This document shows, in pieces, positions 55,497 through 64,000 of a DNA stretch of 64,000 nt. The stretch is from Lentzea fradiae (GTDB lineage: Bacteria; Actinomycetota; Actinomycetes; Mycobacteriales; Pseudonocardiaceae), in the NCBI RefSeq assembly GCF_900100955.1, contig NZ_FNCC01000005.1, positions 434,001-498,000 on the forward strand. Reading direction: 5' to 3'. The translations under genes were made by a program, and so were the position numbers. The first letter of the stretch is position 1. Each line of letters begins with the position of its first letter. Under the pieces are notes generated by a model. That model saw only the letters and a program-made list of their open reading frames with translations. It made no database searches and was not told where the DNA came from.

Positions 55497-56102
55497 ATGA
55501 CCAAGGTGACGTGCGACCTCTCGATCTCCCTCGACGGGTTCGCGGCCGGGCACGGCCAGACCGAGGAACGCCCGTTCGGCGACGACGGGGGTGACGGCTG
55601 GGGCAGCACGCTGCACGCCTGGTACGACGATCCGGCCGAGCAGCGCTACCAGGCGGACCGCCTCGCCGAGACGAAGGCGTTCATCATGGGTCGCAACATG
55701 TTCGGCCCGGTCCGCGGCGCGTGGGACCGCCCGTGGAACGGCTGGTGGGGCGACGAACCGCCCTACCACGGCCCGGTGTTCGTGCTCACCCACCACCCGC
55801 GCGCCCCGCAGCCGATGCGGGGCGGCACGACGTTCCACTTCGTCACGGACGGCATCGAGGCCGCGTTCGAGCGTGCCCGCGAGGTGCCCGGCGACGGGAA
55901 CATCTCGATCCACGGCGGTGCGACGACCGTGAACCAGTACCTGGCCGCCGGGCTGGTCGACGAGCTGCGGCTGCGCATCGTGCCGGTGACGCTCGGCGCG
56001 GGCACGCGCCTGTTCGACGGCGTGCCCGGCCTGCGGCTGGAGCAGGTCGCGTCACGGGCGGGCGAGGCGTTCACGCACGTCACGTACCGGGTGGTGCGCT
56101 GA
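55497..56102 (+). CDS. RibD C-terminal / dihydrofolate-reductase-fold protein
   Basis: A 201-residue reductase of the RibD-C group: LSISLDGFAAGHGQTEERPFG is the opening (SLDGFAAG), KAFIMGRNMFG the cofactor region, ISIHGGATTVNQYLAAGLVDE the NADPH-binding glycines and LRIVPVTLGAGTRLFDGV the closing strands. Typical YyaP/DfrA-like proteins of unknown substrate. Its end overlaps the convergent HD gene by 23 bp. Confidence 0.85.
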   Translation: MTKVTCDLSISLDGFAAGHGQTEERPFGDDGGDGWGSTLHAWYDDPAEQRYQADRLAETKAFIMGRNMFGPVRGAWDRPWNGWWGDEPPYHGPVFVLTHHPRAPQPMRGGTTFHFVTDGIEAAFERAREVPGDGNISIHGGATTVNQYLAAGLVDELRLRIVPVTLGAGTRLFDGVPGLRLEQVASRAGEAFTHVTYRVVR

Positions 56103-56736
56103 CGGACCAGCCCCGCCGTTCGCCTTCGTCGATCAGGCGCCGAGCCGCGTCCCACAACGGCGCCGATGCCTCGCCGATGACGGCCTTGCGCGCACGCACG
56201 TCGTTCGCCGTGACGCCGGGAGTGCGCCAGGTGCCGCCCTTGGCCATCCAGTTGAGCAGCAACGGCTGCAACCGGTCCATGGCCTTCGCGAACCGCGCCT
56301 CCGGCGTCTCGCTCGCCTCGAACTCGTCGAACAACGCCCGCATCGCGCGTCCGGCGTCCTCCGGCAGCAGCCCGAACAGCCGTCCGGCGGCGGCCTCCTC
56401 GCGTTCCTGCTGGCTCACGCCCGCCTCGGCGTCGTACAACGGCGTGTCGCCCGCGTAGATCTCGACGAGGTCGTGCACCACGACGAGCTTGATGGTGTGG
56501 CCGACGTCGATCGGTTCGTCGGCGTACTCGGCGAGGGTCATCACCATCAGCGCGAGGTGCCAGGAGTGCTCGGCGTCGTTCTCCCGCCGGTCCGCGGCGG
56601 CCAGAGGCGACTGGCGCAGCACCGTCTTGAGCTTGTCCACCTCGATCAGGAACGTGAGGTGGTCGCGCAGCCGGGAGTCCAGATCGGACGGCAGCGGCGT
56701 GCGGTCGGCGAGGAGGCCCGCGTCGGAAGTGGTCAC
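56080..56736 (-). CDS. HD-domain phosphohydrolase (YfbR/HDDC2-like)
   Basis: A 218-residue HD hydrolase: RRENDAEHSWHLALMVM has the first metal His pair, KLVVVHDLVEIYAGDTPLYD the HD doublet, and RFAKAMDRLQPLLLNW the final Asp. This is the 5'-deoxynucleotidase-like branch, which releases phosphate from nucleotides. GTG start with TAGGCT 8 nt upstream (56745-56750), probably leaderless. Confidence 0.82.
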   Translation of the reverse strand: MTTSDAGLLADRTPLPSDLDSRLRDHLTFLIEVDKLKTVLRQSPLAAADRRENDAEHSWHLALMVMTLAEYADEPIDVGHTIKLVVVHDLVEIYAGDTPLYDAEAGVSQQEREEAAAGRLFGLLPEDAGRAMRALFDEFEASETPEARFAKAMDRLQPLLLNWMAKGGTWRTPGVTANDVRARKAVIGEASAPLWDAARRLIDEGERRGWSVSAPPGT

Positions 56737-56744
56737 CTGACAGG

Positions 56745-56750
56745 AGCCTA
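56745..56750 (-). promoter_or_regulatory. -10 hexamer of leaderless HD gene
   Basis: TAGGCT on the minus strand, ending 8 nt before the GTG at 56736. It overlaps the last codons of the upstream epimerase gene. Confidence 0.45.
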
Positions 56751-57455
56751 CCGAGCCGTGCCCAGGAACTCCTCCCACGTGCGGGTGCCGCGGACGCCGT
56801 CGGGCGTGAGGTTGCGGCCGTCGCGGTAGGCCCTGCCGGCCTTGCCCGGCAGCCGCAGCCCCACGGTGACGCGTCGCTTGCCCGCGGTCGCCAGGTAGTC
56901 CCTGACCAGCTGCTTCAGCTCGTAGTCGGCGGGGCCTGCGAGGTCGGCGACCCGGCCGGCGGGCTCGCCCAGGGCGAGCGCGGTGATCCGCTCGGCGACG
57001 TCGCGGACGTCGACCGGTTGCAGCCGCATTCCCGGCACCGGCACGACCGGGAGCTTCGCGAGCCCGCGCACCATCGTGAGCGCGAGGTCGTGGAACTGGG
57101 CCGCGCGCAGGACGGTGAACGGGATGCCCGACGCGGCGATGGCCTCCTCGCAGGCGAGCTTGGTCCGCAGCCACGCCAGCGGCACGGTGTCCGCGCCGAT
57201 CACCGAGATGTAGACGAGGTGCCGGACGTCGTCGCAGGCCGCGAGCAGGTTGCGGGTCGCGACGTCGTCGCCCTTCTGGCCGCCCGCGAGGTGCACGACG
57301 ACGTCGGCCCGGATCGCCGGGACGTCTCCTGCCACCAGGTCGCACGCGATGTCGCCGTGCCTGCTCAGGGTCGTGACCCCGGCACCGGTCTCGCGCAGCA
57401 GGCCGACGACGTGCCGGCCGAGGGTTCCGGTGCCACCCGTGACGACGATCTTCAT
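56748..57455 (-). CDS. NAD(P)-binding SDR-type epimerase/reductase
   Basis: A 235-residue atypical short-chain dehydrogenase: IVVTGGTGTLGRHVVGLLRE is the nucleotide-binding loop, VVHLAGGQKGDDVATRNLLAA the second strand and HLVYISVIGAD the Ser of the active site; a canonical YxxxK is not obvious (WLRTKLACEEAI instead), as in the NmrA/NAD(P)H-binding branch. AGGAGG precedes the ATG at 57455. It is divergent from an ECF41-type sigma factor, whose usual genomic partner is such an oxidoreductase/epimerase, and has a fitting promoter upstream. Confidence 0.85.
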   Translation of the reverse strand: MKIVVTGGTGTLGRHVVGLLRETGAGVTTLSRHGDIACDLVAGDVPAIRADVVVHLAGGQKGDDVATRNLLAACDDVRHLVYISVIGADTVPLAWLRTKLACEEAIAASGIPFTVLRAAQFHDLALTMVRGLAKLPVVPVPGMRLQPVDVRDVAERITALALGEPAGRVADLAGPADYELKQLVRDYLATAGKRRVTVGLRLPGKAGRAYRDGRNLTPDGVRGTRTWEEFLGTAR

Positions 57456-57487
57456 GGTTACCCTCCTGAGGTGTTCGTTGCCCCGTC

Positions 57488-57514
57488 GACCCGGTGGCAC
57501 CGGAAAACGTGACA
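57488..57514 (-). promoter_or_regulatory. Candidate ECF41 promoter of the epimerase gene
   Basis: On the minus strand TGTCACG (57508-57514) is followed after exactly 16 nt by GGTC (57488-57491), near the published ECF41 pattern TGTCACA-N16-CGTC (recalled). It lies 33 nt before the epimerase start and would make that gene a target of the adjoining sigma factor. Confidence 0.55.
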
Positions 57515-57543
57515 GGGTGTGGTTCAGCTCACAGGGGGACGCT

Positions 57544-58353
57544 GTGCTCGCGCAGTTCGAACAGGAGCGCACGCGGCTGCGCGCCGTCGCCCACCGCGTG
57601 CTCGGGTCGTTCACGGAGGCGGACGACGCGCTGCAGGAGGCATGGCTGCGGGTTCAGCGGGCGGACACCAGCGAGGTGGACAACCCGGCGGCATGGCTGA
57701 CGACGGTCGTCGCGCGGGTGTGCCTGAGCATGCTGCGCGACCGGCGGGAGCACGCCTTCGAGATGCCGGACCCGGTCATCGACACCGCCGAGCAGCCGGA
57801 ACACCTGGCGGTGACGTCCGACGAGCTCGGGCTCGCGATGCTGATCGTCCTCGACACGCTCAAGCCCGACGAACGGCTGGCGTTCGTGCTGCACGACATG
57901 TTCGCGGTGCCGTTCGACGACATCGCGCCGTTGATCGGCAAAACGCCCGCCGCCGCTCGCCAGCTCGCCTCGCGGGCACGCCGACGCGTGCAGGACCGTC
58001 CGGTTCCGGACGTCGACTTGCCGAAGCAGCGGGAGGTCGTGCGGGCGTTCCTCACCGCGTCCCGTGAGGGCGACCTGAAGGGCTTGGTGGCGGTGCTGCA
58101 CCCGGATGTCGTGCTGCGCGCCGGTGCTCTGGAGATCATCGGCGGCCGTGCCGTGGCCGAACGGGCCCGCCTGTTCCGCCGGTTCGCGGCGACGGCGGAG
58201 ATCCGGTTCGCGGTCATCGGTGGCGAGGCGGGCTTCATCAGCCGGGTCGGCGGTGCACCCGTCTCGGCGATGGCGTTCACCGTCCGGAACGGACAGGTCG
58301 TCGCGATTCACGTGATCGAGGACCAGGACCAGCTGGCTTCGCTGCTCGCGTGA
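57544..58353 (+). CDS. ECF41/SigJ-type sigma factor with SnoaL-like C-terminal domain
   Basis: A 269-residue sigma factor. Region 2 reads VAHRVLGSFTEADDALQEAWLRVQ, region 4 LDTLKPDERLAFVLHDMFAVPF and APLIGKTPAAARQLASRARRRV (shown as IGKTPAAARQLASRARRRV). Residues 165-269 form a SnoaL-like domain (AGALEIIGGRAVAERARLF, MAFTVRNGQVVAIHVIED), which in the ECF41 group regulates the sigma factor in place of a separate anti-sigma. GGGGG lies before GTG 57544. Divergent from its likely target epimerase. Confidence 0.88.
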   Translation: MLAQFEQERTRLRAVAHRVLGSFTEADDALQEAWLRVQRADTSEVDNPAAWLTTVVARVCLSMLRDRREHAFEMPDPVIDTAEQPEHLAVTSDELGLAMLIVLDTLKPDERLAFVLHDMFAVPFDDIAPLIGKTPAAARQLASRARRRVQDRPVPDVDLPKQREVVRAFLTASREGDLKGLVAVLHPDVVLRAGALEIIGGRAVAERARLFRRFAATAEIRFAVIGGEAGFISRVGGAPVSAMAFTVRNGQVVAIHVIEDQDQLASLLA

Positions 58354-58505
58354 GGATCACCACTGCGATCCGGGACACGTTCCCGGTTCGGCCGGTGTCC
58401 GTCCGAAGTGGAAGCCGGGCGGCGTTCACCGTGCGCGAGCGGAAGATCGCCGCGGTCCGGGTGATCACGGACGGCGAGCACGTCGCGGAGCCCGGCAGGC
58501 TGGCG
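58350..58505 (+). pseudogene. Possible remnant of a second ECF sigma C-terminus
   Basis: A short open frame whose GTG overlaps the sigma-factor stop encodes AAFTVRERKIAAVRVITDGE at residues 24-43, which resembles the end of the preceding SnoaL-like domain (MAFTVRNGQVVAIHVIED). The frame then continues without similarity into the bldD end. It may be a decayed tandem duplicate or recombination scar; the match is short, so this is tentative. Confidence 0.35.
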
Positions 58506-58581
58506 CGGCAATGGTCACCCTCGGCGTCCGCAGGGCGACTGACGGGACGTCGAGGGGGCCATCACCTGCGAGAACGGAAGC

Positions 58582-59070
58582 TCAGTCTTCCTTCGCGGGT
58601 CGTGCCTCGGGGGGCAGGACACCCCAGTCGATGAGCTGTTCGGTCAGCTCGCCCGGCGTCATGTCGTAGATGATCGCGAGCGAACGCAGGTCCTCGGTGC
58701 GGATCGAGAGGACCTTGCCGTTGTAGTCGCCGCGCTGCGACTGGATGGTCGCGGCGTAGCGGGCGAGCGGGCCGACCTTCTCGACCGGCAGCTGTTGCAG
58801 CCGTTCGAGGTTGATCACGATCTTGGTCGCCGGCTCGGCACCCGACGGCACGCGGCCCTCCGGGAGGAGCTCGGCGACGGGGACGCCGTAGAAGTCGGCC
58901 AGCTCGGCCAGCTTCTGCACGGTCACCGCGCGGTCACCGCGCTCGTACGAACCGACGACCACGGCCTTCCACCGACCGCCGGACTTCTGCTCGACGCCGT
59001 GCAGGGACAGCCCCTGCTGCTGGCGGATAGCGCGGAGCTTGGCCCCCAGCGCCTTGGCGTAGTCGCCCAT
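58582..59070 (-). CDS. bldD: Developmental master regulator BldD
   Basis: A 162-residue protein. The N-terminal XRE helix-turn-helix spans residues 5-70 (LGAKLRAIRQQQGLSLHGVE, VGSYERGDRAVTV), and the C-terminal domain holds the c-di-GMP motif RxD-x8-RxxD intact as R113-G-D115 and R124-T-E-D127. In Streptomyces tetrameric c-di-GMP dimerises BldD on DNA to hold back sporulation genes. It is divergent from pyrR, the normal location in actinobacteria. A 15-bp palindrome lies 72 nt upstream. Confidence 0.94.
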   Translation of the reverse strand: MGDYAKALGAKLRAIRQQQGLSLHGVEQKSGGRWKAVVVGSYERGDRAVTVQKLAELADFYGVPVAELLPEGRVPSGAEPATKIVINLERLQQLPVEKVGPLARYAATIQSQRGDYNGKVLSIRTEDLRSLAIIYDMTPGELTEQLIDWGVLPPEARPAKED

Positions 59071-59141
59071 GTGGCGGTTCTCCGTTCATTCGCCCCGTCA
59101 GCAGTACTGGAGTGCTCCGGGGAGGCTTAGATCGATACGCA

Positions 59142-59156
59142 GAGTAATGATTACTC
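59142..59156. promoter_or_regulatory. 15-bp perfect palindrome between bldD and pyrR
   Basis: GAGTAATGATTACTC has 7-bp perfect arms around a central G, in a locally AT-rich patch. On each strand it continues into a 7-of-8 match to the BldD box TNAC-N5-GTNA (TTAC-TCGCC-GTGG and TTAC-TCTGC-GTAT). It is a candidate autoregulatory BldD site; another regulator is possible. Confidence 0.6.
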
Positions 59157-59282
59157 GCCGTGGTCGGCAGGTCAAGCTGATCTCGGTACGAGACGCTCGC
59201 CACGCGGGCGACACCACTCGGACGGCTGACCGTCGCCAGGTGATACCGTGCAGGTCAGCCTGGTTGTCACCAGGTGTCCGAC

Positions 59283-59320
59283 GTCCTTTAAGGACCCGTC
59301 CAGTGAGGCGGGGAAGGAGG
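59283..59320 (+). ncRNA. PyrR-binding leader hairpin of the pyr operon
   Basis: CCCG-TCCAGTGAGG-CGGG (59295-59312) forms a short stem whose loop fits the PyrR-binding consensus UCCNGNGAGG. A second hairpin, GTCCTT (59283-59288) with AAGGAC (59290-59295), overlaps its left edge, so the two can be alternatives. The right arm adjoins the Shine-Dalgarno AAGGAGG (59314-59320), so bound PyrR would block translation starting at 59328, as described for mycobacteria. Confidence 0.8.
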
Positions 59321-59327
59321 TCCAGCC

Positions 59328-59900
59328 GTGGCGTCACGTCAACGTGGCGCGACGGATCCGGCCGGGGATCGCGAGATCCTGTCGGCCGGTGACGTCGCGC
59401 GCACCGTCGCCCGAATGGCCCATCAGATCATCGAGAAGACCGCTCTCGATGCACCCAGCGCACCCGACGTCGTCTTGATGGGTATTCCCAGCCGAGGAGC
59501 CCCCCTCGCACGCCGTCTGGCCGCTAAGATCGCCGAATTTTCCGGCCGCACGGTGCACGAGGGCACGCTCGACATCACCCTCTACCGCGATGACCTGCGC
59601 AGAGGCCCCACGAGGCCGCTGGAGACGACGAAGCTGCCCGAGGGCGGCATCGACGACAAGCTGGTCGTCCTCGTCGACGACGTGCTGTTCTCCGGCCGCA
59701 CGATCCGCGCCGCGCTCGACGCCCTGCGCGACCACGGCCGTCCCCGCGCGGTGCAGCTCGCCGTGCTGGTCGACCGCGGTCACCGCGAGCTGCCGATCCG
59801 CGCGGACTACGTCGGCAAGAACCTGCCCACCTCCAAGACCGAGGACGTCGTCGTGATGCTCGACGAGTTCGACGGCCGCGACGGAGTGGTGCTGAAGTGA
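59328..59900 (+). CDS. pyrR: Bifunctional pyr operon regulator / uracil phosphoribosyltransferase
   Basis: A 190-residue Pyr[31 protein letters not shown] and the PRPP loop [22 protein letters not shown] (given here as [19 protein letters not shown]). It senses UMP and PRPP and binds the leader hairpin directly upstream to repress pyr genes. The preceding AAGGAGG is the strongest ribosome site in the window. First gene of the operon; overlaps pyrB by 4 bp. Confidence 0.96.
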   Translation: MASRQRGATDPAGDREILSAGDVARTVARMAHQIIEKTALDAPSAPDVVLMGIPSRGAPLARRLAAKIAEFSGRTVHEGTLDITLYRDDLRRGPTRPLETTKLPEGGIDDKLVVLVDDVLFSGRTIRAALDALRDHGRPRAVQLAVLVDRGHRELPIRADYVGKNLPTSKTEDVVVMLDEFDGRDGVVLK

Positions 59901-60829
59901 AGCACCTGCTCTCCACCGACGGCCTCGACCGCGACCAGGCGATCGCGATCCTCGACACCGCGGACCGGCTGAAGCAGGCGCTGCTCGGCCGCGAGGTCCG
60001 CAAGCTGCCGACGCTGCGCGGCCGCACCGTGATCACGATGTTCTACGAGAACAGCACCCGCACGCGGGTGTCGTTCGAGATCGCGGGCAAGTGGATGTCC
60101 GCGGACGTGATCAACGTCAGCAGCTCCGGCTCCAGCGTGAGCAAGGGCGAGTCGCTGCGGGACACCGCGCTGACCCTGCAGGCCGCCGGCGCGGACTGCG
60201 TGATCGTGCGGCACCCGGCCTCCGGCGCCGCCCACCGGCTCGCGGGCTGGCTCAAGCACACCGGCACGTCCGTGGTGAACGCGGGCGACGGCATGCACGA
60301 GCACCCGACGCAGGCGCTGCTCGACGCCGCCACGCTGCGCGACCGCCTCGGCGGCCTCGACGGCCGCCGGATCGCGATCGTCGGTGACGTGCTGCACAGC
60401 CGGGTGGCCCGGTCGAACGTCCACCTCCTCACCACTCTCGGTGCCGAGGTGACGCTCGTCGCACCGCCGACGCTGCTGCCCACCGGTGTCGAGAACTGGC
60501 CGGTCACCGTGTCGCACGAGATCGACTCGGAGCTGCCGGGCCAGGACGCGGTGATGCTGCTGCGCGTGCAGGCCGAGCGGATGACCGGCGGGTTCTTCCC
60601 GAGTTCGCGCGAGTACTCGATCGCCTACGGCCTCAACGAGCGCCGCCTGAAGCTCTTGCCCGACCACGCCGTCGTGCTGCACCCCGGCCCGATGCTGCGC
60701 GGCATGGAGATCGCCTCCGTCGTCGCCGACAGCCCGCGAGCCGCCATCACCGAGCAGGTCCGCAACGGTGTCCACGTGCGCATGGCCGTGCTGTACCACC
60801 TGCTTGCCCATGAGGAGGAGAACGCGTGA
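59897..60829 (+). CDS. pyrB: Aspartate carbamoyltransferase
   Basis: A 310-residue catalytic chain: [19 protein letters not shown] is the carbamoyl-phosphate site, [18 protein letters not shown] the 80s loop with the catalytic lysine, [15 protein letters not shown] and LLRVQAERM the aspartate side. First committed step of pyrimidine synthesis. Overlaps both pyrR and pyrC. Confidence 0.97.
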   Translation: MKHLLSTDGLDRDQAIAILDTADRLKQALLGREVRKLPTLRGRTVITMFYENSTRTRVSFEIAGKWMSADVINVSSSGSSVSKGESLRDTALTLQAAGADCVIVRHPASGAAHRLAGWLKHTGTSVVNAGDGMHEHPTQALLDAATLRDRLGGLDGRRIAIVGDVLHSRVARSNVHLLTTLGAEVTLVAPPTLLPTGVENWPVTVSHEIDSELPGQDAVMLLRVQAERMTGGFFPSSREYSIAYGLNERRLKLLPDHAVVLHPGPMLRGMEIASVVADSPRAAITEQVRNGVHVRMAVLYHLLAHEEENA

Positions 60830-62106
60830 ACCCCTTGCTTCTCAAGGGAGTACGGCCCTACGGCGAGGGTGAACCGGTCGACCTGCTGATCCGCGACGGC
60901 GTGATCGTGGAGGGGACCGACGAGAACGCCGAGATCATCGAAGGCAACGGCGCGGTCCTGCTGCCGGGCTTCGTCGACCTGCACACCCACCTGCGCGAAC
61001 CGGGCCGCGAGGACACCGAGACCATCGAGACGGGCTCCCGTGCCGCCGCGCTCGGCGGGTACACGGCCGTGTTCGCGATGGCCAACACCGACCCGGTCGC
61101 CGACAACGCCGTCATCGTCGAGCACGTGGCCCGCCGCGGTCAGGAGGTCGGCCTGGTCGACGTCCACCCGGTCGGCGCCGTCACCGTCGGGCTCAAGGGC
61201 GAGAAGCTCGCCGAGCTGGGCACGATGGCGAAGTCCAAGGCGAACGTCCGGGTGTTCTCCGACGACGGCCACTGCGTGCACGATCCGCTGATCATGCGCC
61301 GCGCGCTGGAGTACTCGAAGTCGCTCGGTGCCGTGATCGCCCAGCACGCCGAGGAGCCGCGGCTCACCGTCGGCGCGCAGGCGCACGAAGGCGAGAACGC
61401 GTCACGGCTCGGTCTGCAGGGCTGGCCGGCCGCCGCCGAGGAGTCGATCGTCGCCCGCGACTGCCTGCTCGCGAAGCAGGTCGACGCGCGGCTGCACGTC
61501 TGCCACGTCAGCACGTCGGGCACCGCGGACGTCCTGAAGTGGGCCAAGGCGCGTGGCACCAAGGTCAGCGCCGAGGTCACCCCGCACCACCTGATCCTGA
61601 CCGACGACCGCCTGTCCACCTACGACCCGGTCAACAAGGTCAACCCGCCGCTGCGCACGCGCTCCGACGTCGACGCGCTGCGCCAGGCGCTCGCGGACGG
61701 CACCATCGACTGCGTCGCCACCGACCACGCCCCGCACGCCGTGCAGGACAAGGACTGCGAGTGGGCGGCCGCACGGCCGGGGATGCTCGGGCTGCAGACC
61801 GCGCTGGGCATCGTCGTCGAGACGATGGTGAAGACCGGCCTGCTCGACTGGCGCGGCGTCGCGCGGGTCATGAGCGAGAAGCCCGCCGAGATCGCCGGGC
61901 TGACCGACCAGGGCCGTCCCATCGAGCCCGGTGAGCCCGCGAACCTCGTGCTGGTCGACCCGGACGCGACGTGGACGGTGAACGGAGCGGAGCTCGCGAG
62001 CATCGCGGGCAACACCCCGTTCGAAGGCATGGAGCTGACCGGCGCGGTGATGGCCACCATCTTGCGTGGCCGCGTCACCGCACAGGCGGGGAGGATTGCG
62101 GAATGA
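60826..62106 (+). CDS. pyrC: Dihydroorotase
   Basis: A 426-residue class I dihydroorotase: [21 protein letters not shown] (with metal [10 protein letters not shown]), later [17 protein letters not shown] and [18 protein letters not shown] hold the remaining metal ligands. Closes carbamoyl aspartate to dihydroorotate. Coupled by 4-bp overlaps. Confidence 0.97.
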   Translation: MNPLLLKGVRPYGEGEPVDLLIRDGVIVEGTDENAEIIEGNGAVLLPGFVDLHTHLREPGREDTETIETGSRAAALGGYTAVFAMANTDPVADNAVIVEHVARRGQEVGLVDVHPVGAVTVGLKGEKLAELGTMAKSKANVRVFSDDGHCVHDPLIMRRALEYSKSLGAVIAQHAEEPRLTVGAQAHEGENASRLGLQGWPAAAEESIVARDCLLAKQVDARLHVCHVSTSGTADVLKWAKARGTKVSAEVTPHHLILTDDRLSTYDPVNKVNPPLRTRSDVDALRQALADGTIDCVATDHAPHAVQDKDCEWAAARPGMLGLQTALGIVVETMVKTGLLDWRGVARVMSEKPAEIAGLTDQGRPIEPGEPANLVLVDPDATWTVNGAELASIAGNTPFEGMELTGAVMATILRGRVTAQAGRIAE

Positions 62107-62605
62107 CCCGCGTACTGCTCGTCCTGCTGTGCCTCGCCTTCTTCGCGCTCTGCGTCTACGGGATGTGGCACGGCTGGAAGCGACGCCAGCGCCAGCAGGC
62201 CGATCTGCCGGAGTTCCCGGCCACACCGGAGAACCTGGGCGCCGCGAGGCTCCAGACCACCGGCGTCTACATCGGAACGACGAACGCGGGCAACTGGCAG
62301 GACCGCGTCCAGGTCGGCGACATCGGCCACCGCGCGGAGGCCACGCTGAGCCTCGTGCCGGAGGGCGTCGCGATCGACCGGACCGGCGCGTCGCCGATCT
62401 TCATCCCCGCGGGCGCCGTCCGCGACGCCCGCACCGACCGCGGGCTCGCCGGGAAGGTCATGTTCAGCGAGGCGGGCCTGCTGGTGGTCCGCTGGGAGAA
62501 CGAAGGACACCTGTTCGACACCGGTTTCCGCGGTGACGACAAGGACGTTTACGAGGAATGGGTGGCCGCACTCGGCCAGAACCCGGTGAACACGGAGGGC
62601 AAGGC

Positions 62606-62609
<4 letters not shown>
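62103..62609 (+). CDS. Membrane-anchored PH-like domain protein between pyrC and carA
   Basis: A 168-residue protein: one N-terminal helix ([18 protein letters not shown]), a basic stop-transfer, then a beta-rich PH-like domain ([50 protein letters not shown]). The homologous position in mycobacteria (Rv1382) is occupied by a similar membrane protein of unknown function. Its conserved place inside the pyr operon, overlapping both neighbours by 4 bp, suggests a link to pyrimidine synthesis. Confidence 0.85.
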
Positions 62610-63717
<1,108 letters not shown>

Positions 63718-63718
<1 letters not shown>

Positions 63719-64000
63719 TGCCCAAGAGGACCGATCTCAAGCACATCCTGGTCATCGGCTCCGGCCCGATCGTCATCGGTCAGGCGTGCGAGTTCGACTA
63801 CTCCGGCACGCAGGCGTGCCGGGTGCTGCGGGAGGAGGGCATCAGGGTCAGCCTGGTGAACTCGAACCCCGCGACGATCATGACCGACCCCGAGTTCGCC
63901 GACGCCACCTACATCGAGCCGATCACGGCCGAGTTCGTGGAGAAGGTCATCGCGCAGGAGCGCCCGGACGCGGTGCTCGCGACGCTGGGTGGCCAGACGG
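63718..64000 (+). CDS. carB: Carbamoyl-phosphate synthase large subunit (5' part)
   Basis: The first 94 codons only: [40 protein letters not shown], and [20 protein letters not shown] (the first ATP-grasp biotin-carboxylase-like N domain) and ATLGGQT at the window edge. Overlaps carA by one base. The gene continues past 64000. Confidence 0.97.

Overview
The window reads as chromosomal DNA from a high-GC actinobacterium, most likely of the order Pseudonocardiales (Lentzea/Saccharothrix-like). The indications are very high GC with third-position G/C, frequent GTG and some TTG starts, abundant 4-bp ATGA/GTGA gene overlaps, a BldD with an intact c-di-GMP motif, a DasR-type N-acetylglucosamine PTS cluster with a dre-like operator, XRE/DUF397 pairs, and the actinobacterial gene order alaS-ruvX-mltG-aroE ... 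aroC-aroK-aroB-aroQ-pepQ-efp-nusB ... bldD-pyrR-pyrB-pyrC-carA-carB. The genus is inference; no rRNA or tRNA lies in the window.

Layout. 1-3.5 kb: end of a DUF2201-type putative metallopeptidase, its MoxR-like AAA ATPase, a 0.7-kb odd low-complexity spacer, and a GCS2-family glutamate-cysteine ligase. 3.6-5.1 kb: a phosphopantetheinyl transferase overlapping a metallophosphoesterase, the arrangement of mycobacterial PptT/PptH. 5.4-6.1 kb: a protein with a free-standing transposase N-terminal (DUF4096) domain. 6.4-10.6 kb: one overlapping operon of LytTR regulator, DUF485 protein, SSS solute symporter and LytS kinase. 11-17.8 kb: small hypothetical protein, DUF3516 helicase, glutamine-synthetase-like ligase, MarR regulator, PLP-dependent decarboxylase. 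18-20.4 kb: ECF cobalt/nickel importer with CbiQ and CbiO fused. 20.4-22.5 kb: TetR, SnoaL-like protein, a C-terminally truncated phosphotransferase running in frame into a DUF6892-like protein.

22.5-31.9 kb: an RDD / SpoIIM / DUF58 / MoxR / DUF4350 / DUF4129 / multipass-membrane-protein cluster, interrupted at 24.3-27.0 kb by an accessory block (TetR with three phased operators, NADPH:quinone-type reductase, DUF397 and XRE proteins). 32-36 kb: small kinase, RarA, acetyltransferases, mycothiol-type DinB-like enzyme. 36-42 kb: DUF948, DUF6167, alaS, ruvX, mltG, aroE. 42-48.4 kb: an AfsQ1/Q2-like two-component system with lipoprotein, a PAP2 phosphatase, and a PTS island (HPr, EIIC, DasR-like repressor, EIIB, EIIA) sitting between aroE and the rest of the shikimate operon. 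48.4-55.4 kb: prepilin-type peptidase, aroC, aroK, aroB, aroQ, small genes, pepQ, efp, nusB. 55.5-58.5 kb: RibD-like reductase, HD hydrolase, epimerase and an ECF41-type sigma factor. 58.6-64 kb: bldD divergent from the pyrimidine operon pyrR-pyrB-pyrC-PH-like gene-carA-carB (cut by the window end), with a PyrR-binding RNA hairpin in the leader.

At least nine start codons are preceded by a TANNNT -10 hexamer 6-9 nt upstream and no Shine-Dalgarno sequence, so leaderless transcription appears common. Nothing here is a phage, CRISPR array or complete insertion sequence. The items most worth a second look are the phased TetR operator array, the interrupted DUF58/MoxR cluster, the CbiQ-CbiO fusion, the DUF4096 protein, the truncated phosphotransferase fusion and the bldD/pyrR intergenic palindrome.
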